DNA from: Panorpa germanica
Taxonomy: Eukaryota > Arthropoda > Insecta > Mecoptera > Panorpidae
Reading direction: 5' to 3'
Assembly: GCA_963678705.1 (NCBI GenBank)
Contig: CAVMBN010000129.1
Location: 22,001-86,000 of the forward strand
DNA: 64,000 nucleotides
Part shown: piece after piece, positions 48,602 through 61,761 of the stretch
How the letters are laid out: the number at the start of each line of letters is the position of its first letter
Position numbering within the stretch: position 1 is the stretch's first letter
Program-made: the position numbers and the translations under genes
Notes under the pieces: generated by a model
What the model was told of the DNA's origin: nothing
The model's input: the letters and a program-made list of their open reading frames with translations, nothing else
The model's database searches: none

Positions 48602-50195
48602 ATGAGATATTTATAGAAATTCAGTGTGCCTTTGTTGATGTCCGGTGGCCAAGTGACCTTCAAAGAATTAGACCGGCAAAAACCTATAGGTACGTCTACT
48701 GCGCTATGGAGAACTATTTTCATTGTCGAACATTATTTTACAAACCGATTACCGTTCCATAAAAAGGCAACTATCTAAAGGTTGTCCTCAGCGATCTGTA
48801 ATGGGGCCTGAGCTCTGGAACATGGTATTCGACGAGAACTGTGTTTCTCACTCGAAAGGTTGTGTAGACATATGTTTTGCCAACGATAATGTGATCCTTA
48901 TCGGTGCAAATAATACAGAAACCCTAGAAATCCGTTCTCGACCTGCTATATATAAAATCTGTAGTTTCTTGAAGCTACAAAGCTACGAAACAAATACAGT
49001 AACAACGAATGATAAACTTGTATCACACCTTGCGCGTGTCACAAGGACGGAATGAAGCTTAAACTCGGCAACTATGCCGACACTATACAAGGGGGCATTT
49101 ATGCTAATAGTTGTGTATTGTGCTTCGGCATGGTGTTACAGGATCAATCTTCCAGATCTTCCATGCAAAGAACTATGTTATTGACGATGACGCCTTGTTG
49201 CAGAACTGTATCTACAGAAGTGGTGCAAGTGATATTGGGGACAATTCCTTTAGATTTAAAAATCACTCATGCACTTACTTAAGTACAAATTACGCTAGAA
49301 CTGAAAAAATCAAATTTTGATAATTTAAAATTAATGCGACAAATTTTGAGGATTTAAAGTTAATGCGGCTGTAGGATAAAAGTCTGGAGACGATACCAAA
49401 TATATTGCCAAAGAGATGAATGCATATATGCATAAGCTCTGGCAAGACAGATGGGACTTAATACAAAAAGGAAGACCTACGTATTGGTTTACAATAACGT
49501 TAATATAGCTTTGCAACACAAGTGGTTCCTATCTACTATGTGTGTGATCGGCTCCTGCTACTTTAGGTGAAAAAAGTGATTAAAAGTAAAAATTTAATTA
49601 CGGAACAAAATTAAATAATTTATATGAATACTTTTTCAAACAAAAAGTATTTCATTCTGTTTTAAATTTGTGTTAATTTACCCTAAACAAAGTGTTTTTA
49701 CAAAAGTTTGACAGTTGGAAACCAGTGTTAAAAACGAATTTTTCATTACGCGTACACGCGGTCTTATAAACATAACCTCAAAATTGTAACTTTGATGTTT
49801 GATGTTTGATATAAGACATTAATAAGTGCGATAGACAAAAAAAGTGATAATAATTAGGTAAGTGTTAGTGCTAAAACATCAAGTGGTTAAGAAATTCAAG
49901 AAATCTGTAGAGCTATATAAGGAAGACCTCATATAAACACTACAAATATACGGAAGACAAAAGGTTGCCGCCCACTATCAAGTAAGTCGAATAACATTAA
50001 CTATAAATAATATTAAAACACAAGAATTAGTTTATATAAATGCGTGTTTTAAATAATAATGAGAGTGTATTAATTGTTATAAGTTATTTAGTGAACAATA
50101 TATGCGGTTTTCTTGGAAATAGTGATTGATCGTTCATGAACATTCAATGGTAACAAACAAATGGTAAGTAAGTAGGCATAAGTACAAGTATGTAT
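48602..50195 (+). repeat. Unit 34, full length (1,594 bp), class A (IIL)
   Basis: 'ccataaaaagg' (SIKRQ) and LEIRS mark this unit and unit 37. The extra length comes mainly from a tandem 'gatgttt' in the tail near 49,795-49,810. Private changes against unit 37 include 'aataatacag' and 'gtatcacacc'. Confidence 0.93.
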
Positions 50196-51780
50196 ATGAG
50201 ATATTTATAGAAATTCAGTGTGCCTTTGTTTATGGCCGGTGGCCAAGTGACCTTCAAAGAATTAGACCGGCAAAAACCTATAGGTACGTCTACTGCGCTA
50301 TGGAGAACTATTTTCATTGTCGAATATTATTTTTCAAACCGATTACCGTTCCATGATAAGGCAACTATCTAAAGGTTGTCCTCAGCGATCTGTAATGGGG
50401 CCTGAGCTCTGGAACATAATATTCGACGAGAACTGTGTTTCTCACTCAAAAGGTTGTGTAGACATATGTTTTGCCAACGATAATGTGATCCTTATCGGTG
50501 CAAATAGTAAGAAACCCTAGAAAGCCGTTCTCGACCTGCTATATATAAAATCTGTAGTTTCTTGAAGCTACAAAGCTACGAAACAAATACAGTAACAACG
50601 AATGATAAACTTGTAACACACTTTGCGCGTGTCACAAGGACGGAATGAAGCTTAAACTCGGCAACTATGCCGACACTATAAAAGGGGGCATTTATGCTAA
50701 TAGTTGTGTATTGTGCTTCGGCATGGTATTACAGGATCAATCTTCCAGATCTTCCATGCAAAGAACTATGTTATTGACGATGACGCGTTGTTGCAGAACT
50801 GTATCTACAGAAGTGGTGCAAGTGATATTGGGGACAATTCCTTTAGATTTAAAAATCACTCATGCACTTACTCAAGTACAAATTACGCTAGAACTGAAAA
50901 AATTAAATTTTGATGATTTAAAATTAATGCGACAAATTTCGAGGACTTAAAGTTAATGCGGCTGTAGGATAACAGTCTGTAGACGATACCAAATATATTG
51001 CCAAAGAGATTAATGCATATATGCATAAGCTCTGGCAAGACAGATGGGACTTAATACAAAAATTAAAACCTACGTATTGGTTTACAAGGACGTTAATATT
51101 GCTTTGCAACACAAGTGGTTCCTATCTACTATGTGTGTGATCGGCTCCTGCTACTTTAGGTGAAAAAAGTGATTAAAAGTGAGAAATTAATTATGGAAAA
51201 AAATTAAATAAATGATATGAATACTTTTTCAAACGAAAAGTATTTAAGTTTGTTTTAAATTTGTGTTAATTTACACTAAACAAAGTGTTTTTACAAAAGT
51301 TTGACAGTTGGAAACCAGTGTTAAAAACGAATTTTTCAATACGCGTACACGCGGTCTTATAAACATAACCTCAAATTTGTAACTATGATGTTTGATATAA
51401 GACATTAATAAGTGCGATAGACAAAAAAAGTGATAATAATTAGGTTAGTGTTAGTGCTAAAACATCAAGTGGTTTAAAATTCAAGAAATCTGTAGAGATA
51501 TATAAGGAAGACCTCATATAAACACTACATATATACGGAAGACAAAAGGTTGCCGCCCACTATCAAGTAAGTCGAATAACATTAACTATAAATAATATTA
51601 AAACACAAGAATTAGTTTATATAAATGCGTGTTTTAAATAATAATGAGAGTGTATTAATTGTTATAAGTGATAAAGTGAACAATATATGCGGTTTTCTTA
51701 GAAATAGTGATTGATCGTTCATGAACATTCAATGGTAACAAACAAATGGTAAGTAAGTAGGCATAAGTACAAGTATGTAT
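50196..51780 (+). repeat. Unit 35, full length, class A (IIF, SKK variant)
   Basis: It is a near copy of unit 32. Private differences are 'aacataatattcg' after ELWN and 'ctataaaaggg' in place of 'ctatacaaggg'. Confidence 0.93.
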
Positions 51781-53366
51781 ATGAGATATTTATAGAAATT
51801 TAGTGTGCCTTTGTTGATGTCCGGTGGCCAAGTGACCTTCAAAAAATTAGACCGGCAAAAACCTATAGGTACGTCTACTGCGCTATGGAGAACTATTTTC
51901 ATTGTCGAACATTATTTTACAAACCGATTACCGTTCCATGAAAAGGCAACTATCTAAAGGTTGTCCTCAGCGATCTGTAATGGGGCCTGAGCTCTGGAAC
52001 ATGGTATTTGACGAGAACTGTGTTTCTCACTCGAAAGGTTGTGTAGACATATGTTTTGCCAACGATAATGTGATTCTTATCGGTGCAAATAGTACAAAAA
52101 CCCTAGAAAGCCGTTCTCTACCTGCTATATATAAAATCTGTAGTTTCTTGAAGCTACAAAGCTACGAAACAAATACAGTAACAACGAATGATAAACTTGT
52201 AACACACCTTGCGCGTGTCACAAGGACGGAATGAAGCTTAAACTCGGCAACTATGCCGACACTATACAAGGGGGCATTTATGCTAATAGTTGTGTATTGT
52301 GCTTCGGCATGGTATTACAGGATCAATCTTCCAGATCTTCCATGCAAAGAACTATGTTATTGACGATGACGCCTTGTTGCAGAACTGTATCTACAGAAGT
52401 GGTGCAAGTGATATTGGGGACAATTCCTTTAGATTTAAAAATCACTCATGCACTTACTCAAGTACAAATTACGCTAGAACTGAAAAAATCAAATTTTGAT
52501 GATTTAAAATTAATGCGACAAATTTCGAGGATTTAAAGTTAATGCGGCTGTAGGATAAAAGTCTGGAGACAATACCAAATATATTGCCAAAGAGATGAAT
52601 GCATATATGCATAAGCTCTGGCAAGACAGATGGGACTTAATACAAAAAGGAAGACCTACGTATTGGTTTACATGGACGTTAATATTGCTTTGCAACACAA
52701 GTGGTTCCTATCTACTATGTGTGTGATCGGCTCCTGCTACTTTAGGTGAAAAAAGTGATTAAAAGTGAGAAACTAATTATGGAAAAAAATTAAATAAATT
52801 ACATGAATACTTTTTCAAACGAAAAGTATTTAAGTTTGTTTTAAATTTGTGTTAATTTACCCTAAACAAAGTGTTTTTACAAAAGTTTGACAGTTGGAAA
52901 CCAGTGTTAAAATCGAATTTTTCATTACGCGTACACGCGGTCTTATAAACATAACCTCAAATTTGTAAATTTGATGTTTGATATAAGACATTAATAAGTG
53001 CGATAGACAAAAAAAGTGATAATAATTAGGTTAGTGTTAGTGATAAAACATCAAGTGGTTTAAAATTCAAGAAATCTGTAAAGATATATAAGGAAGACCT
53101 CATATAAACACTACAAATCTACGGAAGACAAAAGGTTGCCGCCCACTATCAAGTAAGTCGAATAACATGTACTATAAATAATATTAAAACACAAGAATTA
53201 GTTTATATAAATGCGTGTTTTAAATAATAATGAGAGTGTATTAATTGTTATAAGTGATTAAGTGAACAATATATGCGGTTTTCTTGGAAATAGTGATTGA
53301 TCGTTCATGAACATTCAATGGTAACAATCAAATTGTAAATAAGTAGGCATAAGTACAAGTATGTAT
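51781..53366 (+). repeat. Unit 36, full length, class A (IIL)
   Basis: It is a near copy of unit 33 with the common PLDLKI residue. A private 'caatcaaattg' lies in the tail near 53,336. Confidence 0.93.
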
Positions 53367-54960
53367 ATGAGATATTTATAGAAATTCAGTGTGCCTTTGT
53401 TGATGTCCGGTGGCCAAGTGACCTTCAAAGAATTAGACCGGCAAAAACCTATAGGTACGTCTACTGCGCTATGGAGAACTATTTTCATTGTCGAACATTA
53501 TTTTACAAACCGATTACCGTTCCATAAAAAGGCAACTATCTAAAGGTTGTCCTCAGCGATCTGTAATGGGGCCTGAGCTCTGGAACATGGTATTCGACGA
53601 GAACTGTGTTTCTCACTCGAAAGGTTGTGTAGACATATGTTTTGCCAACGATAATGTGATCCTTATCGGTGCAAATAGTACAGAAACCCTAGAAATCCGT
53701 TCTCGACCTGCTATATATAAAATCTGTAGTTTCTTGAAGCTACAAAGCTACGAAACAAATACAGTAACAACGAATGATAAACTTGTAACACACCTTGCGC
53801 GTGTCACAAGGACGGAATGAAGCTTAAACTCGGCAACTATGCCGACACTATACAAGGGGGCATTTATGCTAATAGTTGTGTATTGTGCTTCGGCATGGTG
53901 TTACAGGATCAATCTTCCAGATCTTCCATGCAAAGAACTATGTTATTGACGATGACGCCTTGTTGCAGAACTGTATCTACAGAAGTGGTGCAAGTGATAT
54001 TGGGGACAATTCCTTTAGATTTAAAAATCACTCATGCACTTACTTAAGTACAAATTACGCTAGAACTGAAAAAATCAAATTTTGATAATTTAAAATTAAT
54101 GCGACAAATTTCGAGGATTTAAAGTTAATGCGGCTGTAGGATAAAAGTCTGGAGACGATACCAAATATATTGCCAAAGAGATGAATGCATATATGCATAA
54201 GCTCTGGCAAGACAGATGGGACTTAATACAAAAAGGAAGACCTACGTATTGGTTTACAATAACGTTAATATAGCTTTGCAACACAAGTGGTTCCTATCTA
54301 CTATGTGTGTGATCGGCTCCTGCTACTTTAGGTGAAAAAAGTGATTAAAAGTAAAAATTTAATTACGGAACAAAATTAAATAATTTATATGAATACTTTT
54401 TCAAACAAAAAGTATTTCATTCTGTTTTAAATTTGTGTTAATTTACCCTAAACAAAGTGTTTTTACAAAAGTTTGACAGTTGGAAACCAGTGTTAAAAAC
54501 GAATTTTTCATTACGCGTACACGCGGTCTTATAAACATAACCTCAAAATTGTAACTTTGATGTTTGATGTTTGATATAAGACATTAATAAGTGCGATAGA
54601 CAAAAAAAGTGATAATAATTAGGTAAGTGTTAGTGCTAAAACATCAAGTGGTTAAGAAATTCAAGAAATCTGTAGAGCTATATAAGGAAGACCTCATATA
54701 AACACTACAAATATACGGAAGACAAAAGGTTGCCGCCCACTATCAAGTAAGTCGATTAACATTAACTATAAATATTATTAAAACATAAGAATTAGTTTAT
54801 ATAAATGCGTGTTTTAAATAATAAAGAGAGTGTATTAATTGTTATAAGTGATAAAGTGAACAATATATGCGGTTTTCTTGGAAATAGTGATTGATCGTTC
54901 ATGAACATTCAATGGTAACAAACAAATGGTAAGTAAGTAGGCATAAGTACAAGTATGTAT
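53367..54960 (+). repeat. Unit 37, full length (1,594 bp), class A (IIL), mosaic tail
   Basis: It is a near copy of unit 34 up to about 54,753, with the tandem 'gatgttt'. The last 200 bp switch to another tail type that has the second AATAAA. Confidence 0.92.
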
Positions 54961-55985
54961 ATGAGATATTTATAGAAATTCAGTGTGCCTTTGTTTATGG
55001 CCGGTGGCCAAGTGACCTTCAAAGAATTAGACCGGCAAAAACCTATAGGTACGTCTACTGCGCCATGGAGAACTATTTTCATTGTCGAATATTATTTTTC
55101 AAACCGATTACCGTTCCATGATAAGGCAACTATCTAAAGGTTGTCCTCAGCGATCTGTAATGGGGCCTGAGCTCTGGAACATGGTATTCGACGAGAACTG
55201 TGTTTCTCACTCAAAAGGTTGTGTAGACATATGTTTTGCCAACGATAATGTGATCCTTATCGGTGCAAATAGTAAGAAACCCTAGAAAGCCGTTCTCGAC
55301 CTGCTATATATAAAATCTGTAGTTTCTTGAAGCTACAAAGCTACGAAACAAATACAGTAACAACGAATGATAAACTTGTAACACACTTTGCGCGTGTCAC
55401 AAGGACGGAATGAAGCTTAAACTCGGCAACTATGCCGACACTATACAAGGGGGCATTTATGCTAATAGTTGTGTATTGTGCTTCGGCATGGTATTACAGG
55501 ATCAATCTTCCAGATCTTCCATGCAAAGAACTATGTTATTGACGATGACGCGTTGTTGCAGAACTGTATCTACAGAAGTGGTGCAAGTGATATTGGGGAC
55601 AATTCCTTTAGTTCCTTTAGATTTAAAAATCACTAATGCACTTACTTAGTTAGTGTTAGTGCTAAAATATCAAGTGGTTAAGAAATCAAGAAATCTGTAG
55701 AGCTATATAAGGAAGACCTCATATAAACACTACAAATATACGGAAGACAAAAGGTTGCCGCCCACTATCAAGTAAGTCGAATAACATTAACTATAAATAA
55801 TATTAAAACACAAGAATTAGTTTATATAAATGCGTGTTTTAAATAATAATGAGAGTGTATTAATTGTTATAAGTTATTTAGTGAACAATATATGCGGTTT
55901 TCTTGGAAATAGTGATTGATCGTTCATGAACATTCAATAGTAACAAACAAATGGTAAGTAAGTAGGCATAAGTACAAGTATGTAT
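54961..55985 (+). repeat. Unit 38, short form (1,025 bp) on the SKK background
   Basis: The left part follows units 32 and 35. Near 55,600-55,622 a 9-bp insertion gives 'cctttagttcctttag' (PLVPLDL), then the common 568-bp deletion junction follows at 55639-55655. The insertion may mark where an SKK-type unit was joined to a short unit. Confidence 0.92.
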
Positions 55986-57571
55986 ATGAGATATTTATAG
56001 AAATTTAGTGTGCCTTTGTTTATGGCCGGTGGCCAAGTGACCTTCAAAGAATTAGACCGGCAAAAACCTATAGGTACGTCTACTGCGCTATGGAGAACTA
56101 TTTTCATTGTCGAATATTATTTTTCAAACCGATTACCGTTCCATGAAAAGGCAACTATCTAAAGGTTGTCCTCAGCGATCTGTAATGGGGCCTGAGCTCT
56201 GGAACATGGTATTCGACGAGAACTGTGTTTCTCACTCGAAAGGTTGTGTAGACATATGTTTTGCCAACGATAATGTGATCCTTATCGGTGCAAATAGTAC
56301 AGAAACCCTAGAAAGCCGTTCTCGACCTGCTATATATAAAATCTGTAGTTTCTTGAAGCTACAAAGCTACGAAACAAATACAGTAACAACGAATGATAAA
56401 CTTGTAACACACCTTGCGCGTGTCACAAGGACAAAATGAAGCTTATACTCGGCAACTATGCCGACACTATACAAGGGGGCATTTATGCTAATAGTTGTGT
56501 ATTGTGCTTCGGCATGGTATTACAGGATCAATCTTTCATATCTTCCATGTAAAGAACTATGTTATTGACGATGACGCGTTGTTGCAGAACTGTATCTACA
56601 GAAGTGGTGCAAGTGATATTAGGGACAATTCCTTTAGATTTAAAAATCACTCATGCACTTACTCAAGTACAAATTGCGCTAGAACTGAAAAAATTAAATT
56701 TTGATGATTTAAAATTAATGCGACAAATTTCGAGGATTTAAAGTTAATGCGGCTGTAGGATAAAAGTCTGGAGACGATACCAAATATATTGCCAAAGAGA
56801 TGAATGCATATATGCATAAGCTCTGGCAAGACAGATGGGACCTAATACAAAAAGAAAGACCTACGTATTGGTTTACAAGGACGTTAATATTGCTTTGCAA
56901 CACAAGTGGTTCCTATCTACTATGTGTGTGATCGGCTCCTGCTACTTTAGGTGAAAAAAGTGATTAAAAGTGAGAAATTAATTATGGAAAAAAATTAAAT
57001 AAATTATATGAATACTTTTTCAAACGAAAAGTATTTAAGTTTGTTTTAAATTTGTGTTAATTTACCCTAAACAAAGTGTTTTTACAAAAGTTTGACTGTT
57101 GGAAACCAGTGTTAAAAACGAATTTTTCAATACGTGTACACGCGGTCTTATAAACATTACCTCAAATTTGTAAGTATGATGTTTGATATAAGACATTAAT
57201 AGGTGCGATAGACAAAAAAAGTGATAATAATTAGGTTAGTGTTAGTGCTAAAACATCAAGTGGTTTAAAATTCAAGAAATCTGTAAAGATATATAAGGAA
57301 GACCTCATATAAACACTACAAATCTACGGAAGACAAAAGGTTGCCGCCCACTATCAAGTAAGTCGAATAACATTAACTATAAATAATATTAAAACACAAG
57401 AATTAGTTTATATAAATGCGTGTTTTAAATAATAATGAGAGTGTATTAATTGTTATAAGTGATTAAGTGAACAATATATGCGGTTTTCTTGGAAATAGTG
57501 ATTGATCGTTCATGAACATTCAATGGTAACAAACAAATTGTAAATAAGTAGGCATAAGTACAAGTATGTAT
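55986..57571 (+). repeat. Unit 39, full length, class A (IIF, HVKN variant)
   Basis: It has the HVKN stop in the QRTMLL frame and 'gcttatactcgg' instead of 'gcttaaactcgg'. 'tcatatcttcc' near 56,535 is a class B-like base in a class A unit. The tail has cgtgtacacg. Confidence 0.92.
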
Positions 57572-59158
57572 ATGAGATATTTATAGAAATTCAGTGTGCC
57601 TTTGTTTATGTCCGGTGGCCAAGTGACCTTCAAAGAATTAGACCAGCAAAAACCTATAGGTACGTCTACTGCGCTATGGAGAACTATTTTCATTGTCGAA
57701 CATTATTTTACAAACCGATTACCGTTCCATGAAAAGGCAACTATCTAAAGGTTGTCCTCAGCGATCTGTAATGGGGCCTGAGCTCTGGAATATGGTATTC
57801 GACGAGAACTGTGTTTCTCACTCGAAAGGTTGTGTAGACATATGTTTTGCCAACGATAATGTGATCCTTATCGGTGCAAATAGTACAGAAACCCTAGAAA
57901 GCCGTTCTCGACCTGCTATATATAAAATCTGTAGTTTCTTGAAGCTACAAAGCTACGAAACAAATACAGTAACAACGAATGATAAACTTGTAACACACCT
58001 TGCGCGTGTCACAAGGACGGAATGAATCTTAAACTCGGCAACTATGCCGACACTATACAAGGGGGCATTTATGCTAATAGTTGTGTATTGTGCTTCGGCA
58101 TGGTGTTACAGGATCAATCTTTCAGATCTTCCATGCAAAGAACTATGTTATTGACGATGACGCCTTGTTGCAGAACTGTATCTACAGAAGTGGTGCAAGT
58201 GATATTGGGGACAATTCCTTTAGATTTAAAAATCACTCATGCACTTACTTAAGTACAAATTACGCTAGAACTGAAAAAATCAAATTTTGATGATTTAAAA
58301 TTAATGCGACAAATTTCGAGGATTCAAAGATAATGCGGCTGTAGGATAAAAGTCTGGAGACGATACCAAATATATTGCCAAAGTGATGAATGCATATATG
58401 CATAAGCTCTGGCAAGACAGATGGGACTTAATACAAAAAGGAAGACCTACGTATTGGTTTACAAGGACGTTAATATTGCTTTGCAACACAAGTGGTTCCT
58501 ATCTACTATGTGTGTGATCGGCTCCTGCTACTTTAGGTGAAAAAAGTGATTAAAAGTAAGAAATTAATTACGGAACAAAATTAAATAAATTATATGAATA
58601 CTTTTTCAAACGAAAAGTATTTAGGTTTGTTTTAAATTTGTGTTAATTTACCCTAAACAAAGTGTTTTTACAAAAGTTTGACAGTTGGAAACCAGTGTTA
58701 AACACGAATTTTTTATTACGCGTACACGCGGTTTTATAAACATAACCACAAAATTGTAACTTTGATGTTTGATATAAGACATTAATAAGTGCGATAGACA
58801 AAAAAAGTGATAATAATTAGGTTAGTGTTAGTGCTAAAACATCAAGTGGTTAAGAAATTCAAGAAATCTGTAGAGCTATATAAGGAAGACCTCATATAAA
58901 CACTACAAATATACGGAAGACAAAAGGTTGCCGCCCACTATCAAGTAAGTCGATTAACATTAACTATAAATATTATTAAAACATAAGAATTAGTTTATAT
59001 AAATGCGTGTTTTAAATAATAAAGAGAGTGTATTAATTGCTATAAGTGATTAAGTGAACAATATATGCGGTTTTCTTGGAAATAGTGATTGATCGTTCAT
59101 GAACATTCAATGGTAACAAACAAATTGTAAATAAGTAGGCATAAGTACAAGTATGTAC
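57572..59158 (+). repeat. Unit 40, full length, class A (IIL), C-type right half
   Basis: The palm half is IIL. From about 58,280 it carries the 'ggattcaaag' mark and tail of unit 28, leading into a class C short unit just as unit 28 leads into unit 29. A switch near 58,250-58,320 is likely. Confidence 0.91.
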
Positions 59159-59613
59159 ATGAGATATTTATAGAAATTCAGTGTGCCTTTGATAATGTCT
59201 GGTGGCCAAGTGACCTTCAAAGAATTAGACCGGCAAAAACCTCTAGGTACGTCTACTGCGCTATGGAGAACTATTTTCATTGTCGAACATTAATTTTACA
59301 AACCGATTACCGTTCCATGAAAAGGCAACTATCTAAAGGTTGTCCTCAGCGATCCGTAATGGGGCCTGAGCTCTGGAACATGGTATTAGACGAGAACTGT
59401 GTTTCTCACTCGAAAGGTTGTGTAAACGTATGTTTTGCCAACGATAATGTGATCCTTATCGGTGCAAATAGTACAGAACAACTAGAAAGCCGTTCTCGAC
59501 CTGCTATAGATAAAATCTGTAGTTTCTTGAAGCTACAAAGCTACGAAACAAATACGGTAACAACGAATGATAATCTTGTAACACACCTTGCGCGTGTCAC
59601 AAGGACGGAATGA
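59131..59613 (+). pseudogene. Reverse transcriptase palm remnant, unit 41
   Basis: This is a 160-codon open frame of the class C type, nearly the same as in units 18 and 25. It reads IEIQCAFDNVWWP, then KGCPQRSVMGPELWN, then CFANDNVILI, with the same three catalytic or motif replacements. The frame begins right after an in-frame TAA at 59128-59130 and has no ATG before motif A. Only units 4, 18, 25 and 41 keep this stretch unbroken in the window. That could reflect recent copying of one source rather than selection. Confidence 0.84.
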
Positions 59614-60176
59614 AGCTTAAACTCGGCAACTATACCGACACTATGCAAAAGGGCATTTATGCCAATGGTTGTGTATTTTGCTTCGGCATGGTATTACAGG
59701 ATTAATCTTCCAGATCTTCCATGCAAAGAACTATGTTATTGACGATGCCGCGTTGTTGCAGAACTGTATCTACAGAAGTGGTGCAGGTGATATTGGGGAC
59801 AATTCCTTTAGATTTAAAAATCACTAATGCACTTACTTAGTTAGTGTTAGTGCTAAAATATCAAGTGGTTAAGAAATCAAGAAATCTGTAGAGCTATATA
59901 AGGAAGACCTCATATAAACACTACAAATATACGGAAGACAAAAGGTTGCCGCCCACTATCAAGTAAGTCGAATAACATTAACTATAAATAATATTAAAAC
60001 ACAAGAATTAGTTTATATAAATGCGTGTTTTAAATAATAATGAGAGTGTATTAATTGTTATAAGTTATTTAGTGAACAATATATGCGGTTTTCTTGGAAA
60101 TAGTGATTGATCGTTCATGAACATTCAATGGTAACAAACAAATGGTAAGTAAGTAGGCATAAGTACAAGTATGTAT
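59159..60176 (+). repeat. Unit 41, short form (1,018 bp), class C
   Basis: The palm frame is open (59131-59613). The deletion junction is near 59,828-59,845. A private change, 'gataatcttg', gives DNL for DKL. Confidence 0.93.
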
Positions 60177-61761
60177 ATGAGATATTTATAGAAATTTAGT
60201 GTGCCTTTGTTTATGGCCGGTGGCCAAGTGACCTTCAAAGAATTAGACCGGCAAAAACCTATAGGTACGTCTACTGCGCTATGGAGAACTATTTTCATTG
60301 TCGAATATTATTTTTCAAACCGATTACCGTTCCGTGAAAAGGCAACTATCTAAAGGTTGTCCTCAGCGATCTGTAATGGGGCCTGAGCTCTGGAACATGG
60401 TATTCGACGAGAACTGTGTTTCTCACTCGAAAGGTTGTGTAGACATATGTTTTGCCAACGATAATGTGATCCTTATCGGTGCAAATAGTACAGAAACCCT
60501 AAAAAGCCGTTCTCGACCTGCTATATATAAAATCTGTAGTTTCTTGAAGCTACAAAGCTACGAAACAAATACAGTAACAACGAATGATAAACTTGTAACA
60601 CACCTTGCGCGTGTCACAAGGACAAAATGAAGCTTAAACTCGGCAACTATGCCGACACTATACAAGGGGGCATTTATGCTAATAGTTGTGTATTGTGCTT
60701 CGGCATGGTATTACAGGATCAATCTTTCAGATCTTCCATGTAAAGAACTATGTTATTGACGATGACGCGTTGTTGCAGAACTGTATTTACAGAAGTGGTG
60801 CAAGTGATATTAGGGACAATTCCTTTAGATTTAAAAATCACTCATGCACTTACTCAAGTACAAATTGCGCTAGAACTGAAAAAATTAAATTTTGATGATT
60901 TAAAATTAATGCGACAAATTTCGAGGATTTAAAGTTAATGCGGCTGTAGGATAAAAGTCTGGAGACGATACCAAATATATTGCCAAAGAGATGAATGCAT
61001 ATATGCATAAGCTCTGGCAAGACAGATGGGACTTAATACAAAAAGGAAGACCTACGTATTGGTTTACAAGGACGTTAATATTGCTTTGCAACACAAGTGG
61101 TTCCTATCTACTATGTGTGTGATCGGCTCCTGCTACTTTAGGTGAAAAAAGTGATTAAAAGTGAGAAATTAATTATGGAAAAAAATTAAATAAATTATAT
61201 GAATACTTTTTCAAACGAAAAGTATTTAAGTTTGTTTTAAATTTGTGTTAATTTACCCTAAACAAAGTGTTTTTACAAAAGTTTGACTGTTGGAAACCAG
61301 TGTTAAAAACGAATTTTTCAATACGTGTACACGCGGTCTTATAAACATTACCTCAAATTTGTAACTATGATGTTTGATATAAGACATTAATAGGTGCGAT
61401 AGACAAAAAAGTGATAATAATTAGGTTAGTGTTAGTGCTAAAACATCAAGTGGTTTAAAATTCAAGAAATCTGTAGAGCTAAATAAGGAAGACCTCATAT
61501 AAACACTACAAATATACGGAAGACAAAAGGTTGCCGCCCACTATCAAGTAAGTCGATTAACATTAACTATAAATATTATTAAAACATAAGAATTAGTTTA
61601 TATAAATGCGTGTTTTAAATAATAAAGAGAGTGTATTAATTGCTATAAGTGATTAAGTGAACAATATATGCGGTTTTCTTGGAAATAGTGATTGATCGTT
61701 CATGAACATTCAATAGTAACAAACAAATTGTAAATAAGTAGGCATAAGTACAAGTATGTAT
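60177..61761 (+). repeat. Unit 42, full length, class A (IIF, HVKN variant)
   Basis: It has SVKRQ and VFTEVV marks shared with unit 44. The last part of the tail, from about 61,470, switches to the class C-like type ('gtagagcta', 'aataaagagag'). Confidence 0.92.

Larger units (their letters stand above)
45431..50195 (+). repeat. Higher-order repeat of 4,765 bp, copy 1 (units 32-34)
   Basis: This three-unit block (IIF-SKK, IIL, IIL) recurs at exactly +4,765 bp. Private marks run in the same order in both copies: the SKKP shift, TKTLESRSLPA, and SIKRQ with LEIRS. Reading the two copies I noted about eight single-base differences, so identity is very high. Unit 31 upstream looks like the partner of unit 34, so the repeat probably begins before this block. 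Confidence 0.93.
50196..54960 (+). repeat. Higher-order repeat of 4,765 bp, copy 2 (units 35-37)
   Basis: It repeats copy 1 with the same length and order of private marks. Its last part differs: from about 54,753 the tail reads 'gtcgattaac', 'aatattatt' and 'aataaagagag', as in class C tails, where copy 1 has 'gtcgaataac' and 'aataatgagag'. A conversion tract or a recombination edge lies there. Unit 38 then starts a third, quickly diverging copy. Confidence 0.92.
59159..61761 (+). repeat. Two-unit higher-order repeat of 2,603 bp, copy 1 (units 41-42)
   Basis: A short class C unit (1,018 bp) plus a full IIF-HVKN unit (1,585 bp) form a block that repeats at +2,603 bp as units 43-44. The rare 'ttccgtgaaaagg' (SVKRQ) and 'ctgtatttacag' occur in both full units. 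Confidence 0.92.
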
